Source: Sphingobacterium chuzhouense | Lineage (GTDB): Bacteria > Bacteroidota > Bacteroidia > Sphingobacteriales > Sphingobacteriaceae | Assembly (NCBI RefSeq): GCF_014692525.1 | Contig: NZ_JACNYL010000001.1 | Location: 806,001 to 870,000, forward strand | Length of the DNA stretch: 64,000 bases | Direction: 5' to 3' | Shown here: piece by piece, positions 44,440 to 53,695 of the stretch | How the letters are laid out: every line of letters begins with the position of its first letter | Numbering within the stretch: the first letter of the stretch is position 1 | The notes under the pieces: model-generated | Databases searched by the model: none | Told to the model about the DNA's origin: nothing | The model's input: only the letters and a program-made list of their open reading frames with translations | Program-made: the position numbers and the translations under genes

Positions 44440-44515
44440 TTGTAGCATATTATCATAAAAAATAACACAAAAACACTATCTTCGAAAAATAAAACAAGAT
44501 TGTATAATATCAGTT
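44440..44515. promoter_or_regulatory. Two further copies of the operator element before the AraC gene
   Basis: TTGTAGCATATTATCA at 44440-44455 is an excellent match to the distal consensus; TTGTATAATATCAGTT at 44500-44515 matches its first half and lies just before the AraC ATG. A -7-like box TATCTTCG is at 44477-44484 on the plus strand, 33 bp from the centre of the first copy. Probably sites for autoregulation of the AraC gene. Confidence 0.5.
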
Positions 44516-44525
44516 ACAATAGAAT

Positions 44526-45401
44526 ATGAAGCCTTTATATCGAAAACTTCCTGCCGAGTTAGAAAGCTCATTTTCCGCCCGACATGATATCATGCCCAAT
44601 TTTGGGAACGTATGGCATTATCACGCTGAATTGGAATTACATTATACCATGCGCGGTGAGGGCATCCGCTTTATTGGGGATAATATCAGTCAATTTGCGC
44701 CGGACGAAATTATATTGGTTGGCGAAAAGCTATCGCACGCCTGGCGATGTAAAGATGAATATTTCCAGAATAATCCCGAATATAATATTGAAGCAATCGT
44801 ATTACAGTTTCTGCCAGACTGTCTAGGGAAGCCATTGCTCCAACTTCCAGAATCTTACTTAATACCCAAATTATTTGAAAAAGCCAAAAGCGGCCTGCTT
44901 ATTAAAGGGGAAACGAAACGTGTTGTCGCGCAATTGATGCACGACTGCGTCAAAGAGAGTGGCCTCGGCAGGATAATCTCTTTGTTGCAGATTTTAAAGA
45001 CCATCGCTGAAAGTGAGGAGTGTGAAACCATCGTTAAAACACAAACTACTTTTCATCAGTCTAATGAAGCAGACAATATCCGCTTGAATAATATCTTTAA
45101 TTATACTCATACGCATTACAAAAACGATATCACACTGGAAGAGGTTGCCAATATCGCGAATCTTAGCATCACGTCCTTCTGTCGATACTTCAAAATGATG
45201 ACTCGCAAGACATATTACGATTTCTTAGTGGAAATCCGTATCAGCCATGCTTGCCGGCTGTTAGTTGAAAATAAGTTACCAACCGAGGTTATCTGCTTTG
45301 AATGTGGGTTTAACAACGTATCTAACTTCTACCGTCATTTCAAAAAGGTCATGGGATTGACACCGTTGGAGTACAAGAAGAGGTATTTGAGTAGGAATTA
45401 G
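44526..45401 (+). CDS. AraC-family transcriptional regulator (cupin + HTH)
   Basis: 291 residues. Residues about 20-90 are a cupin-type sugar-sensing domain (NFGNVWHYHAELELHYTMRGEGIRFIGDNISQFAPDEIILVGEKLSHAWRC); about 195-288 are the double helix-turn-helix of the family (ITLEEVANIANLSITSFCRYFKMMTRKTYYDFLVEIRI, EVICFECGFNNVSNFYRHFKKVMGLTPLEYKK). It is divergent from the DUF3826-SusC-SusD operon and is the only AraC-family gene in the window. The tandem 21-bp repeats at eight promoters have the geometry expected for this family, so it is the prime candidate activator of the whole pectin locus, responding to a pectin-derived sugar. Confidence 0.92.
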   Translation: MKPLYRKLPAELESSFSARHDIMPNFGNVWHYHAELELHYTMRGEGIRFIGDNISQFAPDEIILVGEKLSHAWRCKDEYFQNNPEYNIEAIVLQFLPDCLGKPLLQLPESYLIPKLFEKAKSGLLIKGETKRVVAQLMHDCVKESGLGRIISLLQILKTIAESEECETIVKTQTTFHQSNEADNIRLNNIFNYTHTHYKNDITLEEVANIANLSITSFCRYFKMMTRKTYYDFLVEIRISHACRLLVENKLPTEVICFECGFNNVSNFYRHFKKVMGLTPLEYKKRYLSRN

Positions 45402-45460
45402 TTTTCTTATACATTCCCCTCAAAAGGAGCGTACAAGCATTAGATCCATCCTTACAGTAT

Positions 45461-45871
45461 TTACAGCAAACCCCGTTCCATACACCTTTTAATCAATCCC
45501 CGACTGCTATTCGCTCCGACTTTGCGCAACATCTTGTTACGGTACTGACGATATGTTTAGAGATACCCAGTCGTTGGACTATGGCTTCGTTGGAAAACCA
45601 CTCTACGATTAATTGGAGAACCTGCAGCTCTCTGTTTCTGAGCAGGAGGTTCGTCTTCTGCACGATAAACTCGCGGGAAAGGTCAGCCTGGTAAAAATCT
45701 GTACACCCGTTGACACCCATTAAGGTAGCTATGTAGCTGTTCTGTTCCGTAAGATAGCGATATCCGTGTGAATAGGTGCGGGTCTTTCCATAAGCACAAT
45801 TTCAATTTTAGGACTCTTTTCGTCAACACATTTTTTGCGATGCCTTCATTTTTTGCATAGCGGTCAATCAT
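45461..45871 (-). pseudogene. Frameshifted remnant of a LuxR-type HTH regulator
   Basis: Minus-strand remnant. One frame gives LLLRNRELQVLQLIVEWFSNEAIVQRLGISKHIV (helix-turn-helix of the LuxR type) and then fails; another frame directly continues with QYRNKMLRKVGANSSRGLIKRCMERGLL and a stop at 45463-45461, which is the normal end of that domain. A single lost base near 45547 explains it. Upstream residues (GYRYLTEQNSYIATLMG) resemble the end of a PAS-like sensor domain. No start with ribosome site was found. Confidence 0.7.
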
Positions 45872-45920
45872 TTTAATTAGTGCTTTAAAAATACATAAAA
45901 CTTCAGCTCAGAAAAAACAA

Positions 45921-45946
45921 AAAAATACCCTATAATGGGTATTTTT
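45921..45946. terminator. 10-bp AT-rich hairpin terminator
   Basis: AAAAATACCC and GGGTATTTTT around a TATAAT loop, with a T run on the plus strand. It separates the AraC gene and the pseudogene from the operon starting at 46020. Confidence 0.75.
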
Positions 45947-46019
45947 TTGTTTGCGATTTTAATTTTTATTTGCAAATAAACTTAACGAATTATGAATACA
46001 ATTTTTCTTTTATGAAATT

Positions 46020-47615
46020 ATGAAAAAATTACATATACTTTTTGTATTGCTTCTTAGCGCCGGCTATACCGGCGCGCAGGCACCACGCTATACCGGAGGT
46101 TCTTCGGGGACGGTTCCGGAAGGTATAACGGTAGAAATATTTACAGAATATAACCGTATATCCGAATATCAAAGGACATACTTTTTAGTGTCAAGTGCAC
46201 TGTCTGATGAAGTAGAGGTAAAAATCGAAACAGCGATTACCTATACCTGTGGCAGAGTAGAAAGAGGTTTCATGGCCCTTACAGGTGGAAGTACCCTGCA
46301 CCTAAAACCGAGAGAATCCAAAAAGACAGGGACCTGGCTGAAAGAAACGCAGGATAAAGAATGTATCAACGTGGGTACGGATGATGTCCATAGTACGATC
46401 GTCGGAATAACATATTCAGGTGTAATTGTCAAAAACTATTCTGCCGATGCACGAAAAGCCAAGCAACAGCAAAATGCCGAAACGACAGATGTTGCCGAAA
46501 GAGGGCAAATGAGCAAAGATGACCAAAAGGGGGCAAGAAGAAAAACGGATGATGATTTCTGGAATGATAACCCAAGTAGCAACACACGCAGCGCAGGTTC
46601 GCAAAGCCGTACCGAAACAGCCGCCGGGCGAAAAGCACGCGAAGATCAAGCCTATATCGACAATCTGAACCGACAAATGGCAGAAAACGAACGCCTACGT
46701 CAAGAAAGTGCACAAAAAATAGATGTTTGGAGCAATAACTTGTACAATACTTTTTATGCTGCCCAGGCCGCTACCGAAGCCCGCAACAGGTTGAATGAAA
46801 ACTCCACACTTTCGGGAAACTTCCGTTCAGTTGAAGAACTGGAAGCTGAATTTAACCAGAAATACTATGCTATCAATCAGGATGTACAGGAATGGAATGA
46901 AGCCAGCAACCAGTCCATTCAGTCGGGTGTCAATCTGTTATTCAATGACGGGAGTGCATCCGGGCAGGCTACCGGAGAATTTGTAGGTTTGTTGGGTTCA
47001 GTGATCAACAACAATAGAGCTGAAAAAGAAGTAAGGGAACGTAAGGCATCTTTAGAACGCCAAAAAGAAGAAGCCCTCAAAGAGCTCAACCGGAGGAAAT
47101 GGAACGCGATCGTCGAGTTGCGGACAAAGCTGTTCGAGCAATTCGCTGATGGTGGCACGCCCTTGTCCAAGCACCGGATACAATCGCCCGAGGTGTATTG
47201 CTTTGTCTACTCTTTCCCTGCCAATGGGATGAATGAAACGTCGCCCAATCTTTATATCAGCAATGTATTTCCGGTAGCGCAATATAGCGATGGCACCTGG
47301 CCATTCAAAAATACCTTAGTCACGGATATCAAAAAGAAAATAGACGCACAAAGCATTGTATGGATGGGTTACTACACGCAAAAAGAAATGGCCGAGCAGA
47401 TGCGCAGTAGCCTAATCAACCTTTCGCAAAAAGCACAGCTAAACCCTCTAGGTATAGAATATAAAGGAACCCCGGCAAAGGCAACTATAAACAATGATGA
47501 CTTTTGGGGAACTGGAGAAAGTGCCGCGAAAGCAACCGCTACACCTGCAAATAATAAGACGAATACAAAACCAACCACCACCAAAAAGAAAGAAGATGAT
47601 TTTTGGAATAATTAA
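46020..47615 (+). CDS. Exported coiled-coil protein with three DDFW motifs, unknown
   Basis: 531 residues: signal peptide (LHILFVLLLSAGYTGAQ), a beta-rich domain at about 30-140 with a CxRVERG-type segment (TAITYTCGRVERGFM), then a low-complexity linker, a long coiled coil at about 205-360 and a C-terminal domain at about 385-480 (YCFVYSFPANGMNETSPNLYISNVFPVA). The short motif DDFW occurs three times, at residues 178-181, 493-496 and 526-529, each in a disordered, Lys/Thr/Asn-rich segment and the last at the very C-terminus. No family is recognised. First gene of a four-gene plus-strand operon of exported proteins. Confidence 0.7.
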   Translation: MKKLHILFVLLLSAGYTGAQAPRYTGGSSGTVPEGITVEIFTEYNRISEYQRTYFLVSSALSDEVEVKIETAITYTCGRVERGFMALTGGSTLHLKPRESKKTGTWLKETQDKECINVGTDDVHSTIVGITYSGVIVKNYSADARKAKQQQNAETTDVAERGQMSKDDQKGARRKTDDDFWNDNPSSNTRSAGSQSRTETAAGRKAREDQAYIDNLNRQMAENERLRQESAQKIDVWSNNLYNTFYAAQAATEARNRLNENSTLSGNFRSVEELEAEFNQKYYAINQDVQEWNEASNQSIQSGVNLLFNDGSASGQATGEFVGLLGSVINNNRAEKEVRERKASLERQKEEALKELNRRKWNAIVELRTKLFEQFADGGTPLSKHRIQSPEVYCFVYSFPANGMNETSPNLYISNVFPVAQYSDGTWPFKNTLVTDIKKKIDAQSIVWMGYYTQKEMAEQMRSSLINLSQKAQLNPLGIEYKGTPAKATINNDDFWGTGESAAKATATPANNKTNTKPTTTKKKEDDFWNN

Positions 47616-47622
47616 ACAGAAA

Positions 47623-48513
47623 ATGAATATGAAAACAAAGCTATTAACCTTATTACTCCTACTGTTATCCGTAGCAGTATTTGCACAAAACGACCTGAAG
47701 GCTCGTATCGAATACGAAGACGCAGAAACAGCATTTGCAAACAAGGAATATGAGATGGTTTTATCTCAATTAGAAAAAGCGAAACAAATACTCGGAAAAG
47801 AGAATAGCAAAATTTTGTATTTGCAGATTCTTACTGAAAGAAGACTAGCGGATCGAGATACTTCGTATTTTTCTAAAGTGACGACAACTATTAAACGGTT
47901 CGAGAAACTTCCAGATTATAAAATGTTTCCAGAAGAAAAAAGAGCGGAGATTTACCGATTGTACAGCAAGTTGGAGTCGGAAAAAAATATCGTAATTGAT
48001 AAAATTAATGATACAAAAGCCTTAGAAGATAACTTCAAAAAATATAGTTATCAGGATTGGCCTATAGGTATTCCTTTGGACGAGTTAAAACTCCTGAAAA
48101 AGGATAGTTTCTTTTTCAGACACAAAACGAAAGCTGTTAAGAAACCAAATGAATATTTCGGTTTTCAGGTCGTTCAACTTCATACTTGGGATACTGGAAT
48201 GATGGTCAGCGAAGGATTACAGTCTGTATATTTAGACGGAAATAATTTGGTAAAAGGTTATAAGACTACTTTTAAACAAGGATATTACAAAGGTACGCTA
48301 AGTCAGTCCGCTCTTGATCAGATTATTGAGCCAACCGTTAACGAGCTCTCCGGTCTCTTCGGCTTTTCTCCTAAAAAAAGCAAACAAAGCAGCGACACGG
48401 ATAAATATGAATGGAGCAACGGAAACAAGTCTGTCATTATTACGTTTGGTGGTTATCAAAATCAGCCCGATCAGTTTGGGGTAATGGGTCAAATGAGTAT
48501 TCTAACACGATAA
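47623..48513 (+). CDS. Exported protein sharing an N-terminal module with its neighbour, unknown
   Basis: 296 residues from ATG 47623 (another at 47629); the frame is open into the previous gene but the signal peptide (LLTLLLLLLSVAVFAQ) starts here, 7 bp after the previous stop. The N-terminal 60 residues after the signal (DLKARIEYEDAETAFANKEYEMVLSQLEKAKQILG) are a TPR-like helix pair that recurs in the next gene. The remaining part (VVQLHTWDTGMMVSEGLQSVYLDGNNLV) is not recognised. Confidence 0.7.
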   Translation: MNMKTKLLTLLLLLLSVAVFAQNDLKARIEYEDAETAFANKEYEMVLSQLEKAKQILGKENSKILYLQILTERRLADRDTSYFSKVTTTIKRFEKLPDYKMFPEEKRAEIYRLYSKLESEKNIVIDKINDTKALEDNFKKYSYQDWPIGIPLDELKLLKKDSFFFRHKTKAVKKPNEYFGFQVVQLHTWDTGMMVSEGLQSVYLDGNNLVKGYKTTFKQGYYKGTLSQSALDQIIEPTVNELSGLFGFSPKKSKQSSDTDKYEWSNGNKSVIITFGGYQNQPDQFGVMGQMSILTR

Positions 48514-48517
48514 AACT

Positions 48518-49750
48518 ATGAAAGGGATAAAATCATTATTAACCGTTCTCATGATGATGTTAGCGTTAGGAGGTATCTGTCAGGACGAAATGAAAGCAAG
48601 AATTGAATTCGAAGAAGCTGAAACTTATATTGCAAATGAGGAATATGAACAAGCCTTAAACCATCTTAATAAAGCTGAGACATTATTAGGCACTTGGTCT
48701 TCCAAAATTGCTTATCAGCAAATAGTTGTAGCGGATAAACTGTGCAGTTATACAGATGACGATGATAAGAACGGTATTGTACTGCTAAAGCAAATGCCTC
48801 TTTATATGGCCTATGCAAAAAAACAGGGTAGCAAAATTGATATGGACAAATTTAAAGAAATCTATGCCATAGAAAGCAGAGTAAACTCTTTCAGCCGATT
48901 AGTAAAAGATAGTAAATCTCCTGATTTTGTTAGCGCTAAGAAACTGTACGATACAGACACTGATCTGCCAAAAGCAATGGCTCAGGCAATCAAAGAAGCC
49001 AACAACGGCAATGTGCGGGCAATGAATTTAGTGGGGTTGCTTTACGATAAAAGTAAACAATACGAAGAGGGTCTGTTATGGAAAAAGAAAGCTGTCGAAA
49101 AAGGCTGTGTGTTTGCGGCGCGCAATATAGCTGTTGCTTATTTATATGGTCAAGGCATAACTCAAAACTATACAGAAGCTATGAGTTGGTTTAAAAAAGC
49201 AGCAACATATGGAAATCCTTATTCTTATAATGATATTGGAGAGCTTTATGTTGAAGGCATTGGCGTGGAGAAAAATGAAAAAGAAGCAATCGAATGGTTT
49301 AAAAAAGGTGCATTAAAAGGTCATAAAGATGCGGTAGAAAATCTGGGAATATATCTCTCGAAAGCCGGTGATTACAAGAAAGCGATGGGTTATTTTAAAT
49401 ATGCAGCGAATAAAGGAAATACTTATTCAATGAATAGAATTGGTGATTTCTATTATGAAGGAAAAGGCGTAGTAAAAGATTTTGCAACAGCATTAGAATG
49501 GTACAGGAAAGCTGCCGATTTGGGAAATGGTTATGCTATGTATTCTATAGGTTTTATGTACACAAAGGGGCAAGGTGTACCCATGGACTATAAGGAAGCA
49601 CTGGTTTGGCTTGAAAAGGCTGTTGAAAACAGAGATGTAAATGCCATGAAAGAAATATATGAAATTTATTCGAAAGGTGGTTATGGTATTAAAAAAGATA
49701 AAAAACTGGCTAAGGAATGGGAATCTAAATACAATGAGCAAAAAAAATAA
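48518..49750 (+). CDS. Exported Sel1-repeat protein
   Basis: 410 residues: signal peptide (LLTVLMMMLALGGICQ), an N-terminal module (EMKARIEFEEAETYIANEEYEQALNHLNKAETLLG) nearly the same as in the preceding gene, a spacer, and about seven Sel1 repeats at about 165-405 (ARNIAVAYLYGQGITQNYTEAMSWFKKAATYGN; SMNRIGDFYYEGKGVVKDFATALEWYRKAADLGN). Sel1 repeats form a solenoid for protein contacts. It follows the previous gene by 4 bp. A scaffold in the periplasm is a fair guess. Confidence 0.85.
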   Translation: MKGIKSLLTVLMMMLALGGICQDEMKARIEFEEAETYIANEEYEQALNHLNKAETLLGTWSSKIAYQQIVVADKLCSYTDDDDKNGIVLLKQMPLYMAYAKKQGSKIDMDKFKEIYAIESRVNSFSRLVKDSKSPDFVSAKKLYDTDTDLPKAMAQAIKEANNGNVRAMNLVGLLYDKSKQYEEGLLWKKKAVEKGCVFAARNIAVAYLYGQGITQNYTEAMSWFKKAATYGNPYSYNDIGELYVEGIGVEKNEKEAIEWFKKGALKGHKDAVENLGIYLSKAGDYKKAMGYFKYAANKGNTYSMNRIGDFYYEGKGVVKDFATALEWYRKAADLGNGYAMYSIGFMYTKGQGVPMDYKEALVWLEKAVENRDVNAMKEIYEIYSKGGYGIKKDKKLAKEWESKYNEQKK

Positions 49751-49776
49751 CAATAAACTACTAAAATTAATACATT

Positions 49777-50137
49777 ATGAAAAAGCTAATTTTAACAATA
49801 GGAGTTGTACTTGGTATTATAGTACAAGGCTGGGGACAAGACGCTAATCAGACAATAACTGATATAACCACGACAAAAAGCAACTTAGAAGATTCTGAGA
49901 ATAAAACCAATCAGTTAAATAACTTATATGATGACCTCAAAAGAGAAAATGAAAAACTGCAAAAAAGAAATGATAGCATCATAAAAGCCATAGATAATAG
50001 CTGTCTCTCAAATTATAAATGTCCTTACTGATAGCATGCCGAACCATAATTTAAAATTTGATGTAGCCAAATTAAAATCTGTTATTTCAAAACTTGAACA
50101 AACTAAAATTAAATATCCCGCTAGCACAATTTTCTAG
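49777..50137 (+). pseudogene. Small exported coiled-coil protein gene, probably frameshifted
   Basis: The first frame (49777-50031) gives 84 residues: signal peptide (LILTIGVVLGIIVQGWGQ) and a coiled coil (DITTTKSNLEDSENKTNQLNNLYDDLKRENEKLQKRNDSIIKAI), then an odd tail CLSNYKCPY. From about 49997 the +1 frame stays open for another 46 codons (VSQIINVLTDSMPNHNL, FDVAKLKSVISKLEQTK) to TAG 50135-50137 with similar composition and coiled-coil character. A one-base change near 49995 would join both into one protein of about 119 residues. A sequencing error is also possible. Last gene of the operon starting at 46020. Confidence 0.55.
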
Positions 50138-50152
50138 GCGATGAAGTCTGGA

Positions 50153-50170
50153 TGGTTTGTCGGCAAACCA
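50153..50170. terminator. Short hairpin between convergent operons
   Basis: TGGTTTG and CAAACCA around TCGG at 50153-50170. The T-tract is lacking on both strands, so termination here is only possible. Confidence 0.3.
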
Positions 50171-50203
50171 TAGCATAGGCGGAAGAAGAAAAAGTATACA
50201 CCA

Positions 50204-53200
50204 TCACTTAACATCAACCGCATCAATATAAATATCCTTAGCATCAATAGATTTGACCCTGATACGGTACGTTCCAGCATTGATCATTGTTCCGGTATCG
50301 GTATCGATATAATTCCATTTGCCTTCTCTCGTCGGCTCTAAACGGACTTGCTCCGCAGGTTTTAGTACAACATCGTCCATCGTGATCAGTTCAATAGTGG
50401 CTTGTTTCGTTTCTTTTGATGCATTATGATATTTCAGTGTGAGCGCGTACACATCAGCGACCCCGACTTTGATTTCAAACTCCATCCAGCCATTATTTTC
50501 CGTATACTGCAAACGATCTTGTTTTTGGAAGTCCACCTTCGCCATACTTTGATAATTCGTGGCTTCGTTTGCTTTATAGGTATCCGTTTTCTTCAGATCA
50601 AATGCGGGTTGTAAACCACTCTGTTGTTGGAAAACAACCAATTCCGCTTGTGCGTCCTTCGATAAATGCCATTCTTCATCTTTATGCAACACCTTACGGT
50701 ATACTTGCAGATGCTGTCCCTTGTTGTTCATTACGGAATCATCCATAAACTCATATCCGGACTGTTCCGCGTTAGCGAGGAGGTAGAAATTTGTCGGGTG
50801 ACGGAAAGTAAACGACAGGTCTTCTGTCATTTTTCTGACTTGAAAATAGTCCGCGCCATATAAGAAGCCCGGTAACTGTTGGAAAGACAGCTGCTGTACG
50901 GAATCATAGCGTTGACCAATATCCATCCAGCGTTCTATTTTCGGAGGGATACCGGATTTTATTTCCATATTATAGTGTGTCCGCTTCTTCGTTTCCTCTG
51001 GTTTTCTATCTACAGAAGCAATTGCAATCGCCTGAATGATGGCCTGCCCTGCTGCGACATGTGGAAAATGTATTTTCAACTGTTTGTCTTGGATCTCCAC
51101 TTCATAAATACGCTTCAGCGCGGCATCGTGCCCTTCTTCTTTCCAGATATCCAGATTTTGCTCCTGCACAATGTCGTTGATTGCGACATCAAACAGCCGC
51201 ATGGCTGTACCATCTTTTAGTCCTGCTCCTCCTACCCAGGGTTCGGCAAAATAAAGCTCGACCCGGTATATACCATTGGGTACATCGAAATGGTAAGACA
51301 GTTGATCCAAACCATATCGAAACGTTTGAAATAGCGGCCAGTCTGCTACGCCCTTGATGGGGTCAAACGTTCGCCGCTGGCTGGCGAAAACAGAAGAAAT
51401 ATCGTCGTAGCTGTCCGCCCAGGAAACGGAACCCCAACCTGCCGCTTCTGTATAAGGCTGGTCTGCCATCCAATGTTGACCAAATATATCCGTATATTCA
51501 GGTCCACCACTGTTCACCCGATACAGATAGTGGACATCTGTCTCCCCTTTCAATAAGGTCGACCCGGTATCGCGCATCTTTTCAAAATTCGGGCTTTGCG
51601 GCAAATTGAACAGCACAATGGTATCCCGCACAACAGTTTTGCCACCATTTCTCCCTTCGGCGTATAGCACATTATACTTTATATCTACGCCGTTAAATTC
51701 AAATGGTCTCCCGAATCCCGGATGCTTCTGTACACCCAGCGAAATATTTTCCAGATCGTTGAAAAGCTCCACTTCATCACAATTCGAGAAAATACGGATA
51801 GCGTCTTTAATGCCCGGTATTAACCAGCGGTTAGGCCATGTGTGGGAAGCGATATGGATCATCGGGTCATTTTTATCGCTATAATGTGCCCGGTACATAT
51901 AATACGCATCTGTCGGTTCGCCCCACGGCGTTAGCAACCCCTTATAATTAACCGGGCCAATTTTATCTAAATCCCGAAGCCCCTCGCCTCCTTGAATACG
52001 TCCCGGATTATCGTGGGAATTCCATAGCCATTGATAATGCCCGATAGCTTCCCCTTTTACAGAATCCGCTAATCGCAATTTCGTTTCGAGAATCTCAGTA
52101 AAACGCGCTTCACTATACACCGGATGGTTAGGAAGATAAGGCGGTTCTGCATGCAATTCCAACGTCCTCCATGCGCCATACTCGCCTACTAGCATTTGGC
52201 GCTTTAAGTCTTCACCATAGGTGTTGTGGTCTCCTCCGTATGTTCCTGTCCAGTTTTGCGGCACATCCCAATCCGTACCGCTTCCTCCGTTACAGGTCGT
52301 CACTAATCGTTGGATGGAAGCCGTCGGATCTAGCGACCGGATGAGTTCTGTGCATTCCCGAGCAAAATCTTCTGGTAAGGTACTTTCGTTTTCCAACCCC
52401 CATAGAAAAACAGACGGACTGTTCCTACGTTCTTTTACCCAATCGCGTAGGAGATTTTTAAAGTTCGTCCGAAAGTCTTCGTTGTCAAACCAGATATGGG
52501 CCGCCATCTGTGTCCACAACAATATACCATTTTGATCCCAAAACTGCTGATAACGCAAATTATGCGGCTGGTGCGCATCGCGGAAAGAATTGAAACCTAA
52601 AGCTTTCATATCGCGCACACGCGCAGCGATTTCTTCTGCGGTAAAGGCGTGCGAACCGCCCAGCTTGTGTTCATATTCGGCAATACCGTGTATGAAAATG
52701 GGTTTCCCATTGACAAGCAGTTGATTTGTACCTACAGGTTTCAGTCCTTTTGGCCAGCGTATGGAGCGTATGCCATAAGGCGTTTCTAATCTATCCAGCA
52801 CCTTTCTTCCCTCCTGTACAATGGTCTCCATCGTATATAAATAGGGATTTTCAGTATCCCATAGCGTTGGTTTGTCGACATGGAGAGGTGACAATTTAAA
52901 TTCGTGCGTAGCATGTGCATTGATTTGTTGCACATCTTTACTACTGTATACTTTTTTTCCTTCTGCATCGCGCATGTTCGTCACGACGGTTAATCGGCGA
53001 GTTTTAGCGGATGTGTTCTGAACCTCGATCGTTTGTTGGATAGCTGCACTCTTTTCATCTGCTGTTTCATCGTTCCAATAATGCACACCAAAAGGTGCAA
53101 TATTGACTTCGTTCTTTATGACAAGACTAACGGGCCTGAAGATTCCCATGGGCTGTGATCCTTCTGAAAACCCACGCTCCGCAGAACCTCCGCCATCTAC

Positions 53201-53695
53201 CCAGGGTAAATCCCGGATTTCTGCCGGATGGTCGGCACGCACTGCCAACAAATTGGTTCGACCATCCGTATAAATTGCTTCGCTTACATCCAGTGTGAAT
53301 GTCGTCCGTCCTCCTGCATGGTATCCCACCTTCTTTCCGTTCAACCATACGGTAGCATAGGAACCTACGCCTTCAAAAAAAAGATAAAAACGCTTGTTTT
53401 GAGGCTTCTGCTTCACCATAAATTCTTTGCGATACCACGCATGGCCAAATAAGTTTCCGCGAAGCAATCGCCGATATCCGCCGTAACTATCCCAGTTATG
53501 TGGAACGTCTATCGTTTTCCAATCTCCTGTTTCTACAAATGCTGCTTGTTCAAAACCTTGATAACGGGACGAATCCTGTTCATCCATAATCGTTTGCCAT
53601 CCTTCATCGAGGGATATCGTTTGTCGGGGCGACTGTGCAAAAACGGAAGTAATAAAAACAAAGAGTACGGCTATACCGGCAATGATTTTATGCAT
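50204..53695 (-). CDS. GH2 glycosidase with malectin-like and C-terminal carbohydrate-binding modules
   Basis: 1163 residues: signal peptide (LFVFITSVFAQ), the GH2 sugar-binding domain (WKTIDVPHNWDSYGGYRR, YLFFEGVGSYATVWLNGKKVGYHAGG), immunoglobulin-like domain, TIM barrel with acid/base Glu437 (LWGLENES) and nucleophile Glu505 (MLVGEYGAW), a malectin-like module at about 725-890 (YRVNSGGPEYTDIFGQHWMADQPY) and a C-terminal galactose-binding-like module at about 1040-1163. Such GH2s in pectin loci are beta-galactosidases, beta-glucuronidases or alpha-arabinosidases; which one cannot be told. Last gene of the five-gene operon, one base from the GH95 stop. Confidence 0.88.
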   Translation of the reverse strand: MHKIIAGIAVLFVFITSVFAQSPRQTISLDEGWQTIMDEQDSSRYQGFEQAAFVETGDWKTIDVPHNWDSYGGYRRLLRGNLFGHAWYRKEFMVKQKPQNKRFYLFFEGVGSYATVWLNGKKVGYHAGGRTTFTLDVSEAIYTDGRTNLLAVRADHPAEIRDLPWVDGGGSAERGFSEGSQPMGIFRPVSLVIKNEVNIAPFGVHYWNDETADEKSAAIQQTIEVQNTSAKTRRLTVVTNMRDAEGKKVYSSKDVQQINAHATHEFKLSPLHVDKPTLWDTENPYLYTMETIVQEGRKVLDRLETPYGIRSIRWPKGLKPVGTNQLLVNGKPIFIHGIAEYEHKLGGSHAFTAEEIAARVRDMKALGFNSFRDAHQPHNLRYQQFWDQNGILLWTQMAAHIWFDNEDFRTNFKNLLRDWVKERRNSPSVFLWGLENESTLPEDFARECTELIRSLDPTASIQRLVTTCNGGSGTDWDVPQNWTGTYGGDHNTYGEDLKRQMLVGEYGAWRTLELHAEPPYLPNHPVYSEARFTEILETKLRLADSVKGEAIGHYQWLWNSHDNPGRIQGGEGLRDLDKIGPVNYKGLLTPWGEPTDAYYMYRAHYSDKNDPMIHIASHTWPNRWLIPGIKDAIRIFSNCDEVELFNDLENISLGVQKHPGFGRPFEFNGVDIKYNVLYAEGRNGGKTVVRDTIVLFNLPQSPNFEKMRDTGSTLLKGETDVHYLYRVNSGGPEYTDIFGQHWMADQPYTEAAGWGSVSWADSYDDISSVFASQRRTFDPIKGVADWPLFQTFRYGLDQLSYHFDVPNGIYRVELYFAEPWVGGAGLKDGTAMRLFDVAINDIVQEQNLDIWKEEGHDAALKRIYEVEIQDKQLKIHFPHVAAGQAIIQAIAIASVDRKPEETKKRTHYNMEIKSGIPPKIERWMDIGQRYDSVQQLSFQQLPGFLYGADYFQVRKMTEDLSFTFRHPTNFYLLANAEQSGYEFMDDSVMNNKGQHLQVYRKVLHKDEEWHLSKDAQAELVVFQQQSGLQPAFDLKKTDTYKANEATNYQSMAKVDFQKQDRLQYTENNGWMEFEIKVGVADVYALTLKYHNASKETKQATIELITMDDVVLKPAEQVRLEPTREGKWNYIDTDTGTMINAGTYRIRVKSIDAKDIYIDAVDVK

